Of a DNA stretch of 64,000 nucleotides, positions 9,122 to 17,680 are shown in pieces; within the stretch, counting starts at the first letter, position 1, and every line of letters begins with the position of its first letter. The DNA is from an uncultured Pseudomonadales bacterium (GTDB lineage: Bacteria; Pseudomonadota; Gammaproteobacteria; Pseudomonadales; Azotimanducaceae): contig OX638346.1 of the NCBI GenBank assembly GCA_951813515.1, forward strand, positions 496,001 to 560,000, written 5' to 3'. Position numbers and translations under genes: made by a program. The notes below the pieces were generated by a model. The model was not told the origin of the DNA. It saw nothing but the letters and a program-made list of their open reading frames with translations, and did no database searches.

Positions 9122-9867
9122 CGCGGAATCGGCGTGCGGCTTTCGGGTGGTTGCTCGCTCTCGTTCCCCTGGGAGTGTCCGCAGACGAGGCGCTGGTCGC
9201 GGTAGCCGCCAACTTTGCGGCACCGCTGGCCGAAGTCGAAAGGGCTTTCGAAGAGACGACGCCGCATCGACTGCGCGTGGCCGTGGGTTCCACCGGCAAG
9301 CTCTATGCCCAGATTCTGCACGGCGCTCCATTCGACATCCTGCTGGCGGCCGACCAGGAACGACCCGAACTGCTTGAGCGCGCCGGCCTTACAGTCACGG
9401 GCTCGCGCCGCACTTACGCTAGCGGACGGCTGACGCTGTGGAGCGCCGACCCGGAACGCATTCAGGGCGATGTCCCCGCGCTGCTCGCCGCCGGGAGCTT
9501 CAGGCGACTGGCCATGGCGAATCCGGCGTTGGCGCCCTATGGCGCGGCGGCGGAGGAAGTGCTACAGGGGTTCGGACTCTACGCAGCGCTGCGCGAGAAG
9601 ATCGTCACCGCGGAGAACATTGGCCAGACCTACGCCATGGTGGCCACGGGCAACGCTGAAATCGGTTTCGTCGCCACATCGGGATTATGGGCCGTCGACG
9701 GGGGCAGCCGATGGGACGTGCCCGCCGACAGGCACGCGCCCATAAGGCAGGATGCCGTGCTGCTCGCGCGCGCCGCGGACAACGTCGCCGCGCGCGAATT
9801 CCTCGATTTCCTTCGCGACGACCGGGCGCGTGCGGTCATTTCCGGCTTTGGCTACGGAGTCGACTAG
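9079..9867 (+). CDS. modA: molybdate ABC transporter substrate-binding protein
   Basis: ModA is the periplasmic protein that captures molybdate or tungstate for ModBC. The mature part is recognisable from ADEALVAVAANFAAPL onward, with the family blocks VGSTGKLYAQI, GAPFDILLAAD, MANPALAPYG and IGQTYAMVATGNAEIGFV. A signal peptide (RNRRAAFGWLLALVPLGVSA) precedes it. No ATG or GTG lies in frame between the aquaporin end and this signal peptide. The TTG at 9079, inside the aquaporin gene, is the best bacterial start I can see; a TTG at 9151 would leave almost no signal peptide n-region. The start is therefore uncertain, while the product is not. modB overlaps the stop by one base. Confidence 0.85.
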   Translation: MRLAVQAVRIEQGLTRNRRAAFGWLLALVPLGVSADEALVAVAANFAAPLAEVERAFEETTPHRLRVAVGSTGKLYAQILHGAPFDILLAADQERPELLERAGLTVTGSRRTYASGRLTLWSADPERIQGDVPALLAAGSFRRLAMANPALAPYGAAAEEVLQGFGLYAALREKIVTAENIGQTYAMVATGNAEIGFVATSGLWAVDGGSRWDVPADRHAPIRQDAVLLARAADNVAAREFLDFLRDDRARAVISGFGYGVD

Positions 9868-10538
9868 TGGCGGAACTCGGTCCGATCTGGCTGACGGCAA
9901 AGCTGGCGGGTGTCACCACCCTGTTGCTGCTCGCCCTCGGAACACCGCTTGCCTGGTGGCTGGCGCATACGCGCAACCGGATCAAGCCCGCCGTCGAAGC
10001 GCTGACCGCCCTGCCCCTGGTGCTGCCGCCCACCGTGCTCGGTTTCTACCTCCTCATCCTGCTACATCCCGAATCCGCCATCGGATCCCTCTGGGTCCGG
10101 GCAACCGGCGATTCCCTGACATTCTCCTTCTCGGGCCTGGTGGTCGCTTCGGTCGTGTATTCCCTGCCATTCATGGTCCAGCCGCTACAAACCGCGTTCG
10201 CGGCTGTGGGACGCGCGCCGCTCGAGGCCGCCGCGAGCCTGCGGGCAAGTCCTCTCGACGCATTCGCAAGCGTAGCCGTCCCCCTCTCGGCCAGGGGATT
10301 CCTGACCGCCTCCGTACTCACCTTCGCCCATACCGTGGGGGAGTTCGGCGTCGTGCTCATGGTCGGCGGCAACATCCCGGACGAGACCCGGGTCGTCTCA
10401 ATCGCAATCTACGAACACGTCGAGACACTACGATACGCCGATGCCCACGTGCTGTCGGCCGGGCTGCTCGCGTTTTCTTTCGTCGTCCTCCTTGTCGTAT
10501 ACAGCATCAATCGCCGGTTCCCGATCCATGCCGTCTGA
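9867..10538 (+). CDS. modB: molybdate ABC transporter permease
   Basis: ModB is the inner-membrane channel of the molybdate importer. It starts at a GTG whose first base is the last base of the modA stop codon, giving 223 residues with about five transmembrane helices. Family blocks include LPLVLPPTVLGFYLL near the N terminus, the ATPase-contact EAA loop (EAAASLRASPLDAF) and the late segment TVGEFGVVLMVGGNIP. It overlaps modC by 11 bases. Confidence 0.95.
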   Translation: MAELGPIWLTAKLAGVTTLLLLALGTPLAWWLAHTRNRIKPAVEALTALPLVLPPTVLGFYLLILLHPESAIGSLWVRATGDSLTFSFSGLVVASVVYSLPFMVQPLQTAFAAVGRAPLEAAASLRASPLDAFASVAVPLSARGFLTASVLTFAHTVGEFGVVLMVGGNIPDETRVVSIAIYEHVETLRYADAHVLSAGLLAFSFVVLLVVYSINRRFPIHAV

Positions 10539-11607
10539 AACCCTCGAACTGGACGTCACGACAAGACTGGGGGCGTTCGACCTGGAAGCGACCGTCGAGC
10601 TGCCCCTGGACGGCATCACCGCCGTGTTCGGACCAAGCGGCGGCGGCAAGACCACGCTGCTCAGAACGATTGCCGGGTTCGAAAACGCGCGCGGCTACAT
10701 CGCCATGCGGGAAGAGCAATGGCTCGACAGTTCCCGCCGCATCGACGTGCCGCCCCATCGGCGTCCCGTCGGTTGCGTGTTCCAGGACGCGCGGCTGTTC
10801 GGTCATCTGCACGTGCGCGGCAATCTGCGCTACGCCGCGCGACGCGCGCTTCCCCGCGGCACGACGGTGGACGAGGTCGTCGACGCGTTCGACCTCGGCC
10901 CGCTGCTCTCCCGCCCCGTCGCCGGGCTGTCGGGCGGCGAACGACAGCGCGTGGCGCTCGCCCGAGCCCTGCTGACGAACGCAAGGCTCCTGCTACTGGA
11001 CGAACCGCTGTCCGCCCTCGATACGGAGCGCAAGGCCGACATCCTGTCGTACCTCGAAACCCTGCCCGTGCCGATGCTCTACGTCAGCCATGCCATCGAC
11101 GAAGTCGCCCTGCTGGCCGAACGCACCCTGGTGCTGGCCGACGGCCGCGTGCGCGCCTTCGGTGCAACGAGGGAAGTCCTGGAACGCCTCGACATCCAAT
11201 CCATCACCGGCCGCTTCGAAGCCGGCACCCTGGTGTTGGCGCGCGTGGTGGAACACGACGCGCAGTACCAGCTCACGACCTTGGATGTCGACGGACAGCG
11301 CATCGTCATGCCGATGTCGGCGCGGCTGGCCGTGGGCGAGCTCGCGCGGGTGCGCGTACGAGCGCGCGATGTCGCGCTGGCGACGGCACGACCGGAAGCA
11401 TTTAGCATTCGAAACGTGCTTTCCGGGACCCTGATCGATCTGGTCAGGGAAGAAGACTCGCCTTTCGCCGAAGCCCTGGTCGAGATCGGCGATCAGCATC
11501 TGCGAGCGCGCATCACGCGCGCGGCGGCGGACGACCTGGGGTTAAGCATCGGCCAGGGCGTCTACGCCCTGGTCAAAAGCGCCACGTTCGACGACTCACC
11601 GTTTTGA
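10528..11607 (+). CDS. modC: molybdate ABC transporter ATP-binding protein
   Basis: ModC is the ATPase of the molybdate importer. The 359-residue protein has Walker A GPSGGGKTT, the Q-loop VFQDARLF, the signature LSGGERQRVALARAL, Walker B LLLLDEPLSALD and the H-loop YVSHAIDE. A C-terminal TOBE/molybdopterin-like domain (from about residue 290) probably senses molybdate. The ATG lies inside the end of modB. With modA and modB this completes a standard transporter; no molybdenum-cofactor or molybdoenzyme gene is in the window. Confidence 0.95.
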   Translation: MPSETLELDVTTRLGAFDLEATVELPLDGITAVFGPSGGGKTTLLRTIAGFENARGYIAMREEQWLDSSRRIDVPPHRRPVGCVFQDARLFGHLHVRGNLRYAARRALPRGTTVDEVVDAFDLGPLLSRPVAGLSGGERQRVALARALLTNARLLLLDEPLSALDTERKADILSYLETLPVPMLYVSHAIDEVALLAERTLVLADGRVRAFGATREVLERLDIQSITGRFEAGTLVLARVVEHDAQYQLTTLDVDGQRIVMPMSARLAVGELARVRVRARDVALATARPEAFSIRNVLSGTLIDLVREEDSPFAEALVEIGDQHLRARITRAAADDLGLSIGQGVYALVKSATFDDSPF

Positions 11608-11674
11608 CCTGACCGCCCTTTCGAGGACAATTGCTGGGGGTCCGGACAATCCGACCGTACTTGGGAGGAATAAC

Positions 11675-12481
11675 ATGAGCACAGTGGAACAAGAGGCCAC
11701 CCTGGACATTCGACCCTTGACCGGTGCCCTGGGCGCCGAGGTGCGGGGCCTGGACGTCGCGGCCCTCGACGACGACGGTTTCGCCGTCGTGCACGCATTG
11801 CTGCTGCAATACGGCGCCCTCGCCATCCACGGACAGGGCCACCTCACCCTCAGCCAGTTGCGGGAGTTCGGCATGCGCTGGGGCAAGCTTCACGTGCATG
11901 GATTCTCGCCCCTGGAGGGCTTTGACGACGCGCTCCTCGTCCGTGCCGATCCGGGCCACCCCGCCGTTTCGGACCAGTGGCACACGGACTCGACCTGGCA
12001 CGAAATACCGCCGAAGATCACCATGTTGCTCGCGCGCGAAGTTCCCTCCGTCGGCGGCGATACGGTATTCGCATCGCAGTACAAGGCCTATGAAGGTCTG
12101 TCCGATTCCATGAAGGAGTTTGTCGATCCCCTCGATGCGCGGCACGACGGACGCAACATCGATCCGAACCTGGCCAAGCAACCCGTGATGCATCCCGTGG
12201 TCATCACCCATCCGGAAACCGGCCGCAAGGCGCTCTACGTGAACGGGGGCTACACCAAGAGCATCGTGCAGCTTGCCGATCGGGAGAGCGAGGCGCTGCT
12301 CGGCTTCCTGTTCGCGCACTGCACCCAGCAGAGTTATCAGGCACGGCTACGCTACCAGCCCGGCACGCTCGCGATATGGGACCAGCGGTGCATCCAGCAC
12401 GCCGGGGCGAACGACTTCAGCGGCGAGGCCCGTGAACTGCACCGCATCGCGGTGTGCTGGGACGAGCGCCCATCACGGTGA
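11675..12481 (+). CDS. TauD/TfdA family Fe(II)/2-oxoglutarate dioxygenase
   Basis: This is a 268-residue non-haem iron oxygenase of the TauD/TfdA family. Such enzymes hydroxylate small substrates (taurine, aryloxyacetates, carnitine precursors and others) while converting 2-oxoglutarate to succinate. The iron triad is visible: H103 and D105 in QWHTDSTWHE and H242 in QHAGAND. R257 in ARELHRIAV would bind 2-oxoglutarate. A strong Shine-Dalgarno sequence, GGGAGGAA, precedes the ATG. No sulfonate transporter or other clue to the substrate is adjacent. Confidence 0.9.
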   Translation: MSTVEQEATLDIRPLTGALGAEVRGLDVAALDDDGFAVVHALLLQYGALAIHGQGHLTLSQLREFGMRWGKLHVHGFSPLEGFDDALLVRADPGHPAVSDQWHTDSTWHEIPPKITMLLAREVPSVGGDTVFASQYKAYEGLSDSMKEFVDPLDARHDGRNIDPNLAKQPVMHPVVITHPETGRKALYVNGGYTKSIVQLADRESEALLGFLFAHCTQQSYQARLRYQPGTLAIWDQRCIQHAGANDFSGEARELHRIAVCWDERPSR

Positions 12482-12566
12482 GAACCACGCGGTCGCCGCG
12501 TTCTTTATCTTCGGTACGAACCTTCGGAACCACCCCTCCCCTACCAGGCGAGGCAAACCGTCCGGA

Positions 12567-13400
12567 TCAGTCGATCGGCGATAGCAATTCCGGTGCGGTG
12601 ACCAACTGCCGAACGCCGTGAGACCCTGTTTCGTTGAACACGTTTCCCTGTTCCGCCCAGCGGTGCAGGGAGTTGATGTCGAGCCTTGCGCACTGCGGCC
12701 GCACGTTCCACGTCACCCTGGCTGGCGAGCACTTGCTCTGATCGTATGACGGCCCGGTCGTAGAACCCCGGAACAGCACCGGGTCACCCGTCGTCGACGG
12801 AATGGCCTTGGCCTGGTGCCGACCGTCGACGGTGTTTCCGCCGTACGTCATCGTGGTGAAGTCGAGCGCGTCCGGATCGTTGACGACGAGAAATACCTGG
12901 GCCTCCACGCGCAACAGCGGGTCGCTGCAGCCTTCCGGCACGCAGGCGCCGAGTCCCTCGCCCGGCGTCGCCTCGCACGACGTGTGAACCCAATGCACTT
13001 CGATGGTGTCGCCGGGCGCGACTCCCTGGTAGGCGCCCGGTGCCGGCGCAAGTTCAGCCTCGCCGAGACCCGGTGTGTCGTTGCAGGCAAAGCCACCGTC
13101 GTCGGCGTTGCTGACGAACACGCTGAACCCCGGACCCTTGTGTTCGGCATTGGTGTGCGTGTGGATGTTGCAGAGGTGCATTTCGCTGGCTGGCGGCGCC
13201 ATCGGGAACGCCTCCGTGTTCAGGCCTGAGGTATCACTGATATCGCGTGGCGTCTGCGGCCCCATGCCGATGCAGAGCTCCCCGCTTGAGGGTTGCGCAG
13301 CAGGATTGCCGGATGCCTCGGCTCCTGTCGCGCCAAAGGCATTGCAACTGCCGATCAAGAGGGCAAGCGCTATGCCCGGTTTTCCGCAAGAAACTCGCAT
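12567..13400 (-). CDS. probable delta-class carbonic anhydrase, exported
   Basis: The 277-residue protein has a signal peptide (KPGIALALLIGSCNAFG) and a mature part with paired cysteines. Its histidine-rich segments HLCNIHTHTNAEHKG and VHWVHTSC resemble the zinc-binding blocks of delta-class carbonic anhydrases, known from diatoms and some bacteria. If so, it interconverts CO2 and bicarbonate in the periplasm. The assignment rests on motif memory, not on an alignment. The ATG is preceded by GGAGGAG at good spacing, and this whole start region is shared with the 111-bp repeat at 2.3 kb. The open frame extends ten codons further upstream without a better start. Confidence 0.7.
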   Translation of the reverse strand: MRVSCGKPGIALALLIGSCNAFGATGAEASGNPAAQPSSGELCIGMGPQTPRDISDTSGLNTEAFPMAPPASEMHLCNIHTHTNAEHKGPGFSVFVSNADDGGFACNDTPGLGEAELAPAPGAYQGVAPGDTIEVHWVHTSCEATPGEGLGACVPEGCSDPLLRVEAQVFLVVNDPDALDFTTMTYGGNTVDGRHQAKAIPSTTGDPVLFRGSTTGPSYDQSKCSPARVTWNVRPQCARLDINSLHRWAEQGNVFNETGSHGVRQLVTAPELLSPID

Positions 13401-13415
13401 GGAACAAACTCCTCC
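13394..13415 (-). repeat. Half copy of the palindromic repeat forming a gene start
   Basis: The bases around the start of the carbonic anhydrase gene, read on the minus strand as GGAGGAGTTTGTTCCATG plus the following GCGAG, match the arm of the first 111-bp repeat copy (around 2255-2276) without mismatch. The second arm of the palindrome is absent here. Either the repeat family derives from such a leader or a repeat arm supplied the initiation region. Confidence 0.6.
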
Positions 13416-13430
13416 GTGTGTCGGGTTCAA

Positions 13431-14282
13431 TCAACCCCCGTTCCGGATCACGTCGACCTGGTCCGTCGGGACATAGAAATACGATCCGGGCCGGAAATCG
13501 TAACCCAGATCACCCAGCAGCCGCCGCTGGCGCGGCGTGCAGCGTTCGAGGACATCGGGGATGGCATCAAAGTCGTAGCACCGGACCCAGAGCTGGCAGT
13601 AGTTGTACAGCAGGCACTTGCGCGCGCGGCTCGATTCGTTGCGCGCGGGGCCGTGCCACAACGCATGCGGGAACAGGTAGACGTCCCCGGCCTTGCCAGT
13701 GAGTTGGGCGGCGCCGGGCGAATAAGGCGTCATCTGGCGCTCGCCTTCGTAGGGAATCTGGCGCAGGTGACTGCCCGGGAAGACGGTCAGGTTGCCGCAG
13801 TTCTCTCCGGCCACATCGGTCAGGAGGTACATCGCCTTCATGGCGATCGGCGGGCTTGACTCACCGACGCGTATTCTGCGCAGGGACTCGCCGCCGTCGG
13901 TGTGCGTATATCCCTGGAAATCGCTCGCCGCCGCCCGCACCACCGCCTGCGTCATGCTGAGCAGAATGTATGGACCCATGATGTCGACGATGTAGTCGAA
14001 CACCGGCGAGCGATCCATCAGGTCGATGAACTCCTGGTCGTAGGTCAGGAGGTCGCGCCGGTCCATGAAACCGGACGGGTCCAGGTCTTCGGCGTGGTCG
14101 AGCCAGGCGTAGTGCCCCCGAGGCAACTCCGGTCTGCGGTCCGGTTCCCATCCCGGCACCGTGCGGATCCGGTCTATCTCACTCGAAAGGAACTCGACCT
14201 GATCGGCGTCCAGCACCCGTTCCAAGTGAAGGTAACCGTCCGTTGCCCATTGTCGGCGTTGTTCGGCAGTCAGCGTGCGCAT
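13431..14282 (-). CDS. phytanoyl-CoA dioxygenase family protein
   Basis: This is a 283-residue Fe(II)/2-oxoglutarate oxygenase of the PhyH family. The iron ligands H127 and D129 lie in GYTHTDGGES and the distal histidine H210 in ALWHGPARN, with a following basic segment that would hold 2-oxoglutarate. PhyH-type enzymes act on lipid side chains, ectoine, phosphonates and many secondary metabolites; nothing nearby narrows the substrate. It lies 30 bases upstream of the carbonic anhydrase gene and probably shares its transcript. Confidence 0.88.
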   Translation of the reverse strand: MRTLTAEQRRQWATDGYLHLERVLDADQVEFLSSEIDRIRTVPGWEPDRRPELPRGHYAWLDHAEDLDPSGFMDRRDLLTYDQEFIDLMDRSPVFDYIVDIMGPYILLSMTQAVVRAAASDFQGYTHTDGGESLRRIRVGESSPPIAMKAMYLLTDVAGENCGNLTVFPGSHLRQIPYEGERQMTPYSPGAAQLTGKAGDVYLFPHALWHGPARNESSRARKCLLYNYCQLWVRCYDFDAIPDVLERCTPRQRRLLGDLGYDFRPGSYFYVPTDQVDVIRNGG

Positions 14283-14286
14283 GGGT

Positions 14287-14640
14287 TCAGTGTGGTGTGC
14301 CGCCGGCCAGGGTGCAACTTTCGCGCGTTACGCCGAGTGAGTCCAGCCCGCCCGGAAGGGTCAAGCTGGTTGTCGTTTGAGCGCCTTCGCCAACCATTTG
14401 ACCTGCACGGACTCCCCACTTCCCAAACACCTCGTCGACCCGTTCGGTGCTCGCGAACTCCTCCCGATCCGCCTCCGCGACGGCTTTCTGGATTTCGCCC
14501 ACCTGCCACTCGTTCAAGTCGACGAAGTCCCGGATGGCCTCTGCAGCCAGGAACGACTTTGACCGTCCGGTTGCTTTGGCAAGTCGCTCAAGGCGGGCCT
14601 TCCGATCAGGTGCCAAGCGAATTGTCATCGTTGCAGACAC
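14287..14640 (-). CDS. orphan CopG-type ribbon-helix-helix antitoxin
   Basis: The protein begins V/M-S-A-T-M-T-I-R-L, the beta strand of a ribbon-helix-helix DNA-binding domain, followed by RLERLAKATGRSKSFLAAEAI and FVDLNEWQVGEI. This matches antitoxins normally encoded just before a RelE/ParE toxin. I chose the GTG at 14638-14640 because GGAG lies at good spacing; an ATG four codons later is possible. The usual family ends near the tryptophan in FGKWGV. Here the frame runs on for about 40 unrelated residues, straight to the neighbouring PhyH gene, and no toxin follows. It looks like an antitoxin whose toxin gene and natural stop were lost. Confidence 0.75.
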   Translation of the reverse strand: MSATMTIRLAPDRKARLERLAKATGRSKSFLAAEAIRDFVDLNEWQVGEIQKAVAEADREEFASTERVDEVFGKWGVRAGQMVGEGAQTTTSLTLPGGLDSLGVTRESCTLAGGTPH

Positions 14641-14754
14641 GGCTGACTCCGATGTCTGGAAATGTACACTTCCTAGCGCACCTCGATGCCGAGGAACCCA
14701 GCCCTCAGAGCCAAGGCCGACAGGTACCGGGCTAGGACCTGCGCCCGAGCCGCG

Positions 14755-14905
14755 CAGCCCATGGAGCGACGGACGTGCGCACCGTGCGCCCGAACATGCG
14801 CGCGAGGTCTCGCAGCCGAGGCCGTCCTGGGCGTAGCAGGTGCGCCCGGTTGTTGGCGTCCCGGGTCGTCGCCGGCACGCCCGGACCGACGTGGAAGCGG
14901 CGGAG
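14755..14905 (-). pseudogene. Degraded Rhs fragment
   Basis: On the minus strand, short pieces read VPATTRDANNRAHLL and RMFGRTVRTSV. They match two places in the large Rhs protein (VPATTTDANNRRTSY and MFGRAIRTSVEG), with the stretch between them deleted and frames changed. At DNA level it matches about 26,600-26,940 with many substitutions. This is the oldest-looking Rhs remnant in the array and codes for nothing intact. Confidence 0.7.
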
Positions 14906-15292
14906 CGCCCAACTCCCCGATCCGGACCTTGGCCTAACTCCCACATCCAAAGAGGATCATTGATCGTGCTCGGGAATCCGGCCCGATGATCGGGGAGATA
15001 GTCACGAGCGTCACGGAGGAAACCCCGAAGGGCTGCCTGCGCTACGCCATGACACGCTGAGGAGGGGGATGTTGACTGCGGAAAGGTCGCGCGCCCATAG
15101 CGAGGCGCCGCTACCGATCCGGGCGCACGAAGTGTCGCGGCCGGGCCGGGCCAAGAGGCCAGCGAAAGGAGAAGCAGGCGTGGCTTAGCCGATTATGGAT
15201 AGCAACCAATCTACCATTTGAATCAAGATAGGAACCAAGCATTGATGCCAGTCGATGCCCTGACGCCAGCATCTCGGTCGCTTGCAACAGCG
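14906..15292. other. Non-coding stretch
   Basis: About 390 bases between a degraded Rhs fragment and a frameshifted gene. I see no credible gene, RNA or repeat. It is probably decayed DNA of the Rhs cassette array. Confidence 0.5.
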
Positions 15293-15756
15293 TCACCTGC
15301 GATACGGGAACTCGTTCGCGACTTCTCCCAAGAGTGCTTTCGCGACGTCATCCGCCGATCTCACCTCGCCCCGGGATAGATCGTGCCCATAGCTCCATAT
15401 CAGCTTGCCTCGGCCGCCCTCGCGGACGGCTACGCTCAATTCGCCGGAATGGGTGAACGGCAGGGCCACGGCTTGCCAAGCAATACCCGCCCCGACACCA
15501 CGGCATCCACATCAAGCAGAGCGCAAGTGTCTTCCTTGCTGATCAAGGTGTGGGGATCGATCCGGGACAGCCTGATATTGGTGTCGTCAATGTCCTGAAA
15601 GTCGACCGTGTACCCGCCTTCCTCTTGTTTGGCCAGAAGTCGCGTGTAGAGGGCACGCTGAAGGATTTTCGTCTGGTCGGCCATGATGGCTTCCAGCTCC
15701 TCCGTTGAAGGCATGTTTCCCTGGCCCGACACATTGATGTCGATGTCGAAAGGCAA
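15293..15756 (-). pseudogene. Frameshifted envelope-type protein of an uncharacterised family
   Basis: The first frame (15436-15756) reads ILPFDIDINVSGQG... YTVDFQDIDDTN ... LLDVDAVVSGRV and then leaves the family. A second frame, shifted near 15475, continues with ALPFTHSGELSVAV, GKLIWSYGHDL and ends EFPYRR at 15293. Joined, they resemble an uncharacterised family of small, usually lipoprotein-like bacterial proteins with a VAILPF start and an FPY end. The usual N terminus with a signal peptide is missing; it appears cut off where the Rhs fragment begins at about 15784. The gene is therefore truncated and frameshifted. Confidence 0.6.
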
Positions 15757-15774
15757 TATCGCGCAGCGTGCCCG

Positions 15775-16530
15775 CTATCGCCGCGAGGCCGTCTTGCGAT
15801 TGCCCCGCGTGTCGTAGCCGTAGTCGGTCTTGTGCTGGAGCTTGTGGCCCGGGAAACGCGTCACCACGTCCGGTGCCAGCGTGCCCGCGATCCGCGTGCG
15901 GCCGACCGTCTCGGTCCAGTCCGGCGTCGCGCCGGTGTCGCCGCGATAGTGCTTGACCCCGATGTCGTCGACGAACCCCAGCACCCAGTCGGTCTCGTCG
16001 TTGTCGAACGACAGCGTCTGCTCCGTCGTCCGCTGGATGCCGGTCAGCGTGTGCGACTGGCCGGCGCCCCAGTCGGATCCGCCGTCAGCGTCGCCGGTCG
16101 CCATGTGTGCCGTGCGCGTCTCGCGCACCACCTGGGTGACGAACTTGGAGGGCAGCGTCAGCGTCTCGGTGGTCTGTACCGCGCCGAGGGTGGAGGTGCC
16201 CTCGTAGAGCCACTCCATCGTCTCCTCCGCGTGCGGCAGCGTCGTCGTCACGGTCGAGCCCGCGTGCGACACCGTCTTCTCCGCGTAGCGCACCGCGCGC
16301 TTCGACAGCGGCGTCTTCGCTCTCCTGGCGCTCGTGGGGCTCACGTACTTGCCTTCGTACCGCACCACCTGCGCGGGGCGGCCGAGGAACGGATAGTCGA
16401 GGCGGTATTGCGTGTAGGTCACGATGCCCGACGCCGAGTCCGTCTCGCGGATCGCGTGGAACCCCAGGAAGCCCCAGTTGCGCGTGTTCTCGACGCCCCG
16501 GCCGAGGTATGCGTAGCTGGTCCGGCCAGC
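15775..16530 (-). pseudogene. Rhs fragment, near-identical to the centre of the large Rhs gene
   Basis: Positions 15784-16522 match 27091-27829 of the large Rhs gene almost base for base, covering its segment from TSYAYLGRG to GYDTRGNRKTAS. The frame ends RKTASRR at a stop just after the match ends. There is no N terminus, no YD-repeat array, no core and no toxin tip, so it is a captured internal piece. Its near identity to the main gene implies recent duplication or gene conversion, and it could serve as a recombination donor. Confidence 0.9.
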
Positions 16531-16766
16531 GCCGACTGGCGCGACCGTCAGCTCTTCAGTGCGCCACTCTCCGCGTCCATGTCACAACACGCACCAGCAC
16601 TATCGACTTGCATGGGCCAAGATGCTTCGGGTGACCTTGCCCCGTCCTTGCCTCAAATAGGTGCCACTGGCGTCTCGCTGCCTCCATAGGAACTCGTGAG
16701 TTGGGGTTTCGGCTACTTGGCCTTCTCTTGCATTGGGCACGCCGTTGACATCGCCGACAGCGAGGA

Positions 16767-17384
16767 TCACATGTCCGGGCATTTGGCGTACCCGAGCGCC
16801 TTCCGCCAGCCCGCGGCCGTGTCGATCTCGCGCAATGGCGATCCCTCGACCATGCCCGGAAAGGACCCGAGTCCGTGGGCGATCATGTACGTCGGCCGAT
16901 ATTCGGGCGGCCCCAATGCCGACAGCATCGAGCAGAGCCCGCCAAGCCGCTTGCCATCGGCGACCAGCGCGCGGAACGCGTCCATGTAACGATCAGCCTG
17001 CGACTTGGAGATGCCCCCGAAGCGGTCAGCGAACAGGGCGCCCAGTGCGGCGTGCGCGCTTTGATCGGCGACCCTTAGCGTGTCGTAGTAGGCGTAGACA
17101 TTGGCGACCAGGAGCAGGTCCGCCATGCGCGCGTAGTCGCCCTCGTCGAGGCACGTCCGGGCGCCCGACGCGATGTCGGCCGCGGTATCCGTGGCCGATA
17201 CGGCCTCGGCGGCGACACAGTCGAGGGGATCCGTGGCGGCCAGGTTGCCGGCAGTCTCCCAATGGGTGATCTGCTGGCGCCCCGCGCCATCCTCCTCGCT
17301 ATCCGCAGCCATCGCGCACACCATCATCGCGGATACGACGGCCCAGCCGATCCCGTGGCTGCGACCGGTTCTAAAGGCAACCAT
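16767..17384 (-). CDS. secreted hypothetical protein in the Rhs cassette array
   Basis: I do not recognise this family. The 205-residue protein starts at an ATG with GAGGAGG upstream and has a signal peptide (IGWAVVSAMMVCAMA). The mature part is predicted helical, contains three cysteines plus a fourth near the end (GYAKCPDM), and includes MADLLLVANVYAYYDTLRV and YMDAFRALVADGKRLGGLC. A frame start 14 codons upstream is possible but less likely. Its place among Rhs fragments, toxin remnants and an ankyrin lipoprotein suggests an immunity or accessory protein acting in the periplasm. This is inference from context only. Confidence 0.6.
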   Translation of the reverse strand: MVAFRTGRSHGIGWAVVSAMMVCAMAADSEEDGAGRQQITHWETAGNLAATDPLDCVAAEAVSATDTAADIASGARTCLDEGDYARMADLLLVANVYAYYDTLRVADQSAHAALGALFADRFGGISKSQADRYMDAFRALVADGKRLGGLCSMLSALGPPEYRPTYMIAHGLGSFPGMVEGSPLREIDTAAGWRKALGYAKCPDM

Positions 17385-17680
17385 TGTCCGCCTCCTCTTG
17401 ACCAATCCTGTTCGGAGCCGTATCACGGTTGAGTCTCAAGGGTCGGCATCTTCCTCCGCGCGCGAGAACTCGAATCGGCGGCGTGGCGCAAGCGTTCACG
17501 CACGACCCCTTCACCGAGTGCAACGTGCTCGGACTGGCGGAGAAGGGGACCTTGGCATGAGTGCGACCACCCCTACGCCGACAACCGTCGTTCACCCCAC
17601 AGGTCCCGATATCCCCACAACCGGCGCCCCCGGCGCATCCGGCAACGCGCCCGCCGTCCGCACGGAGCACGCTCCCGGCC

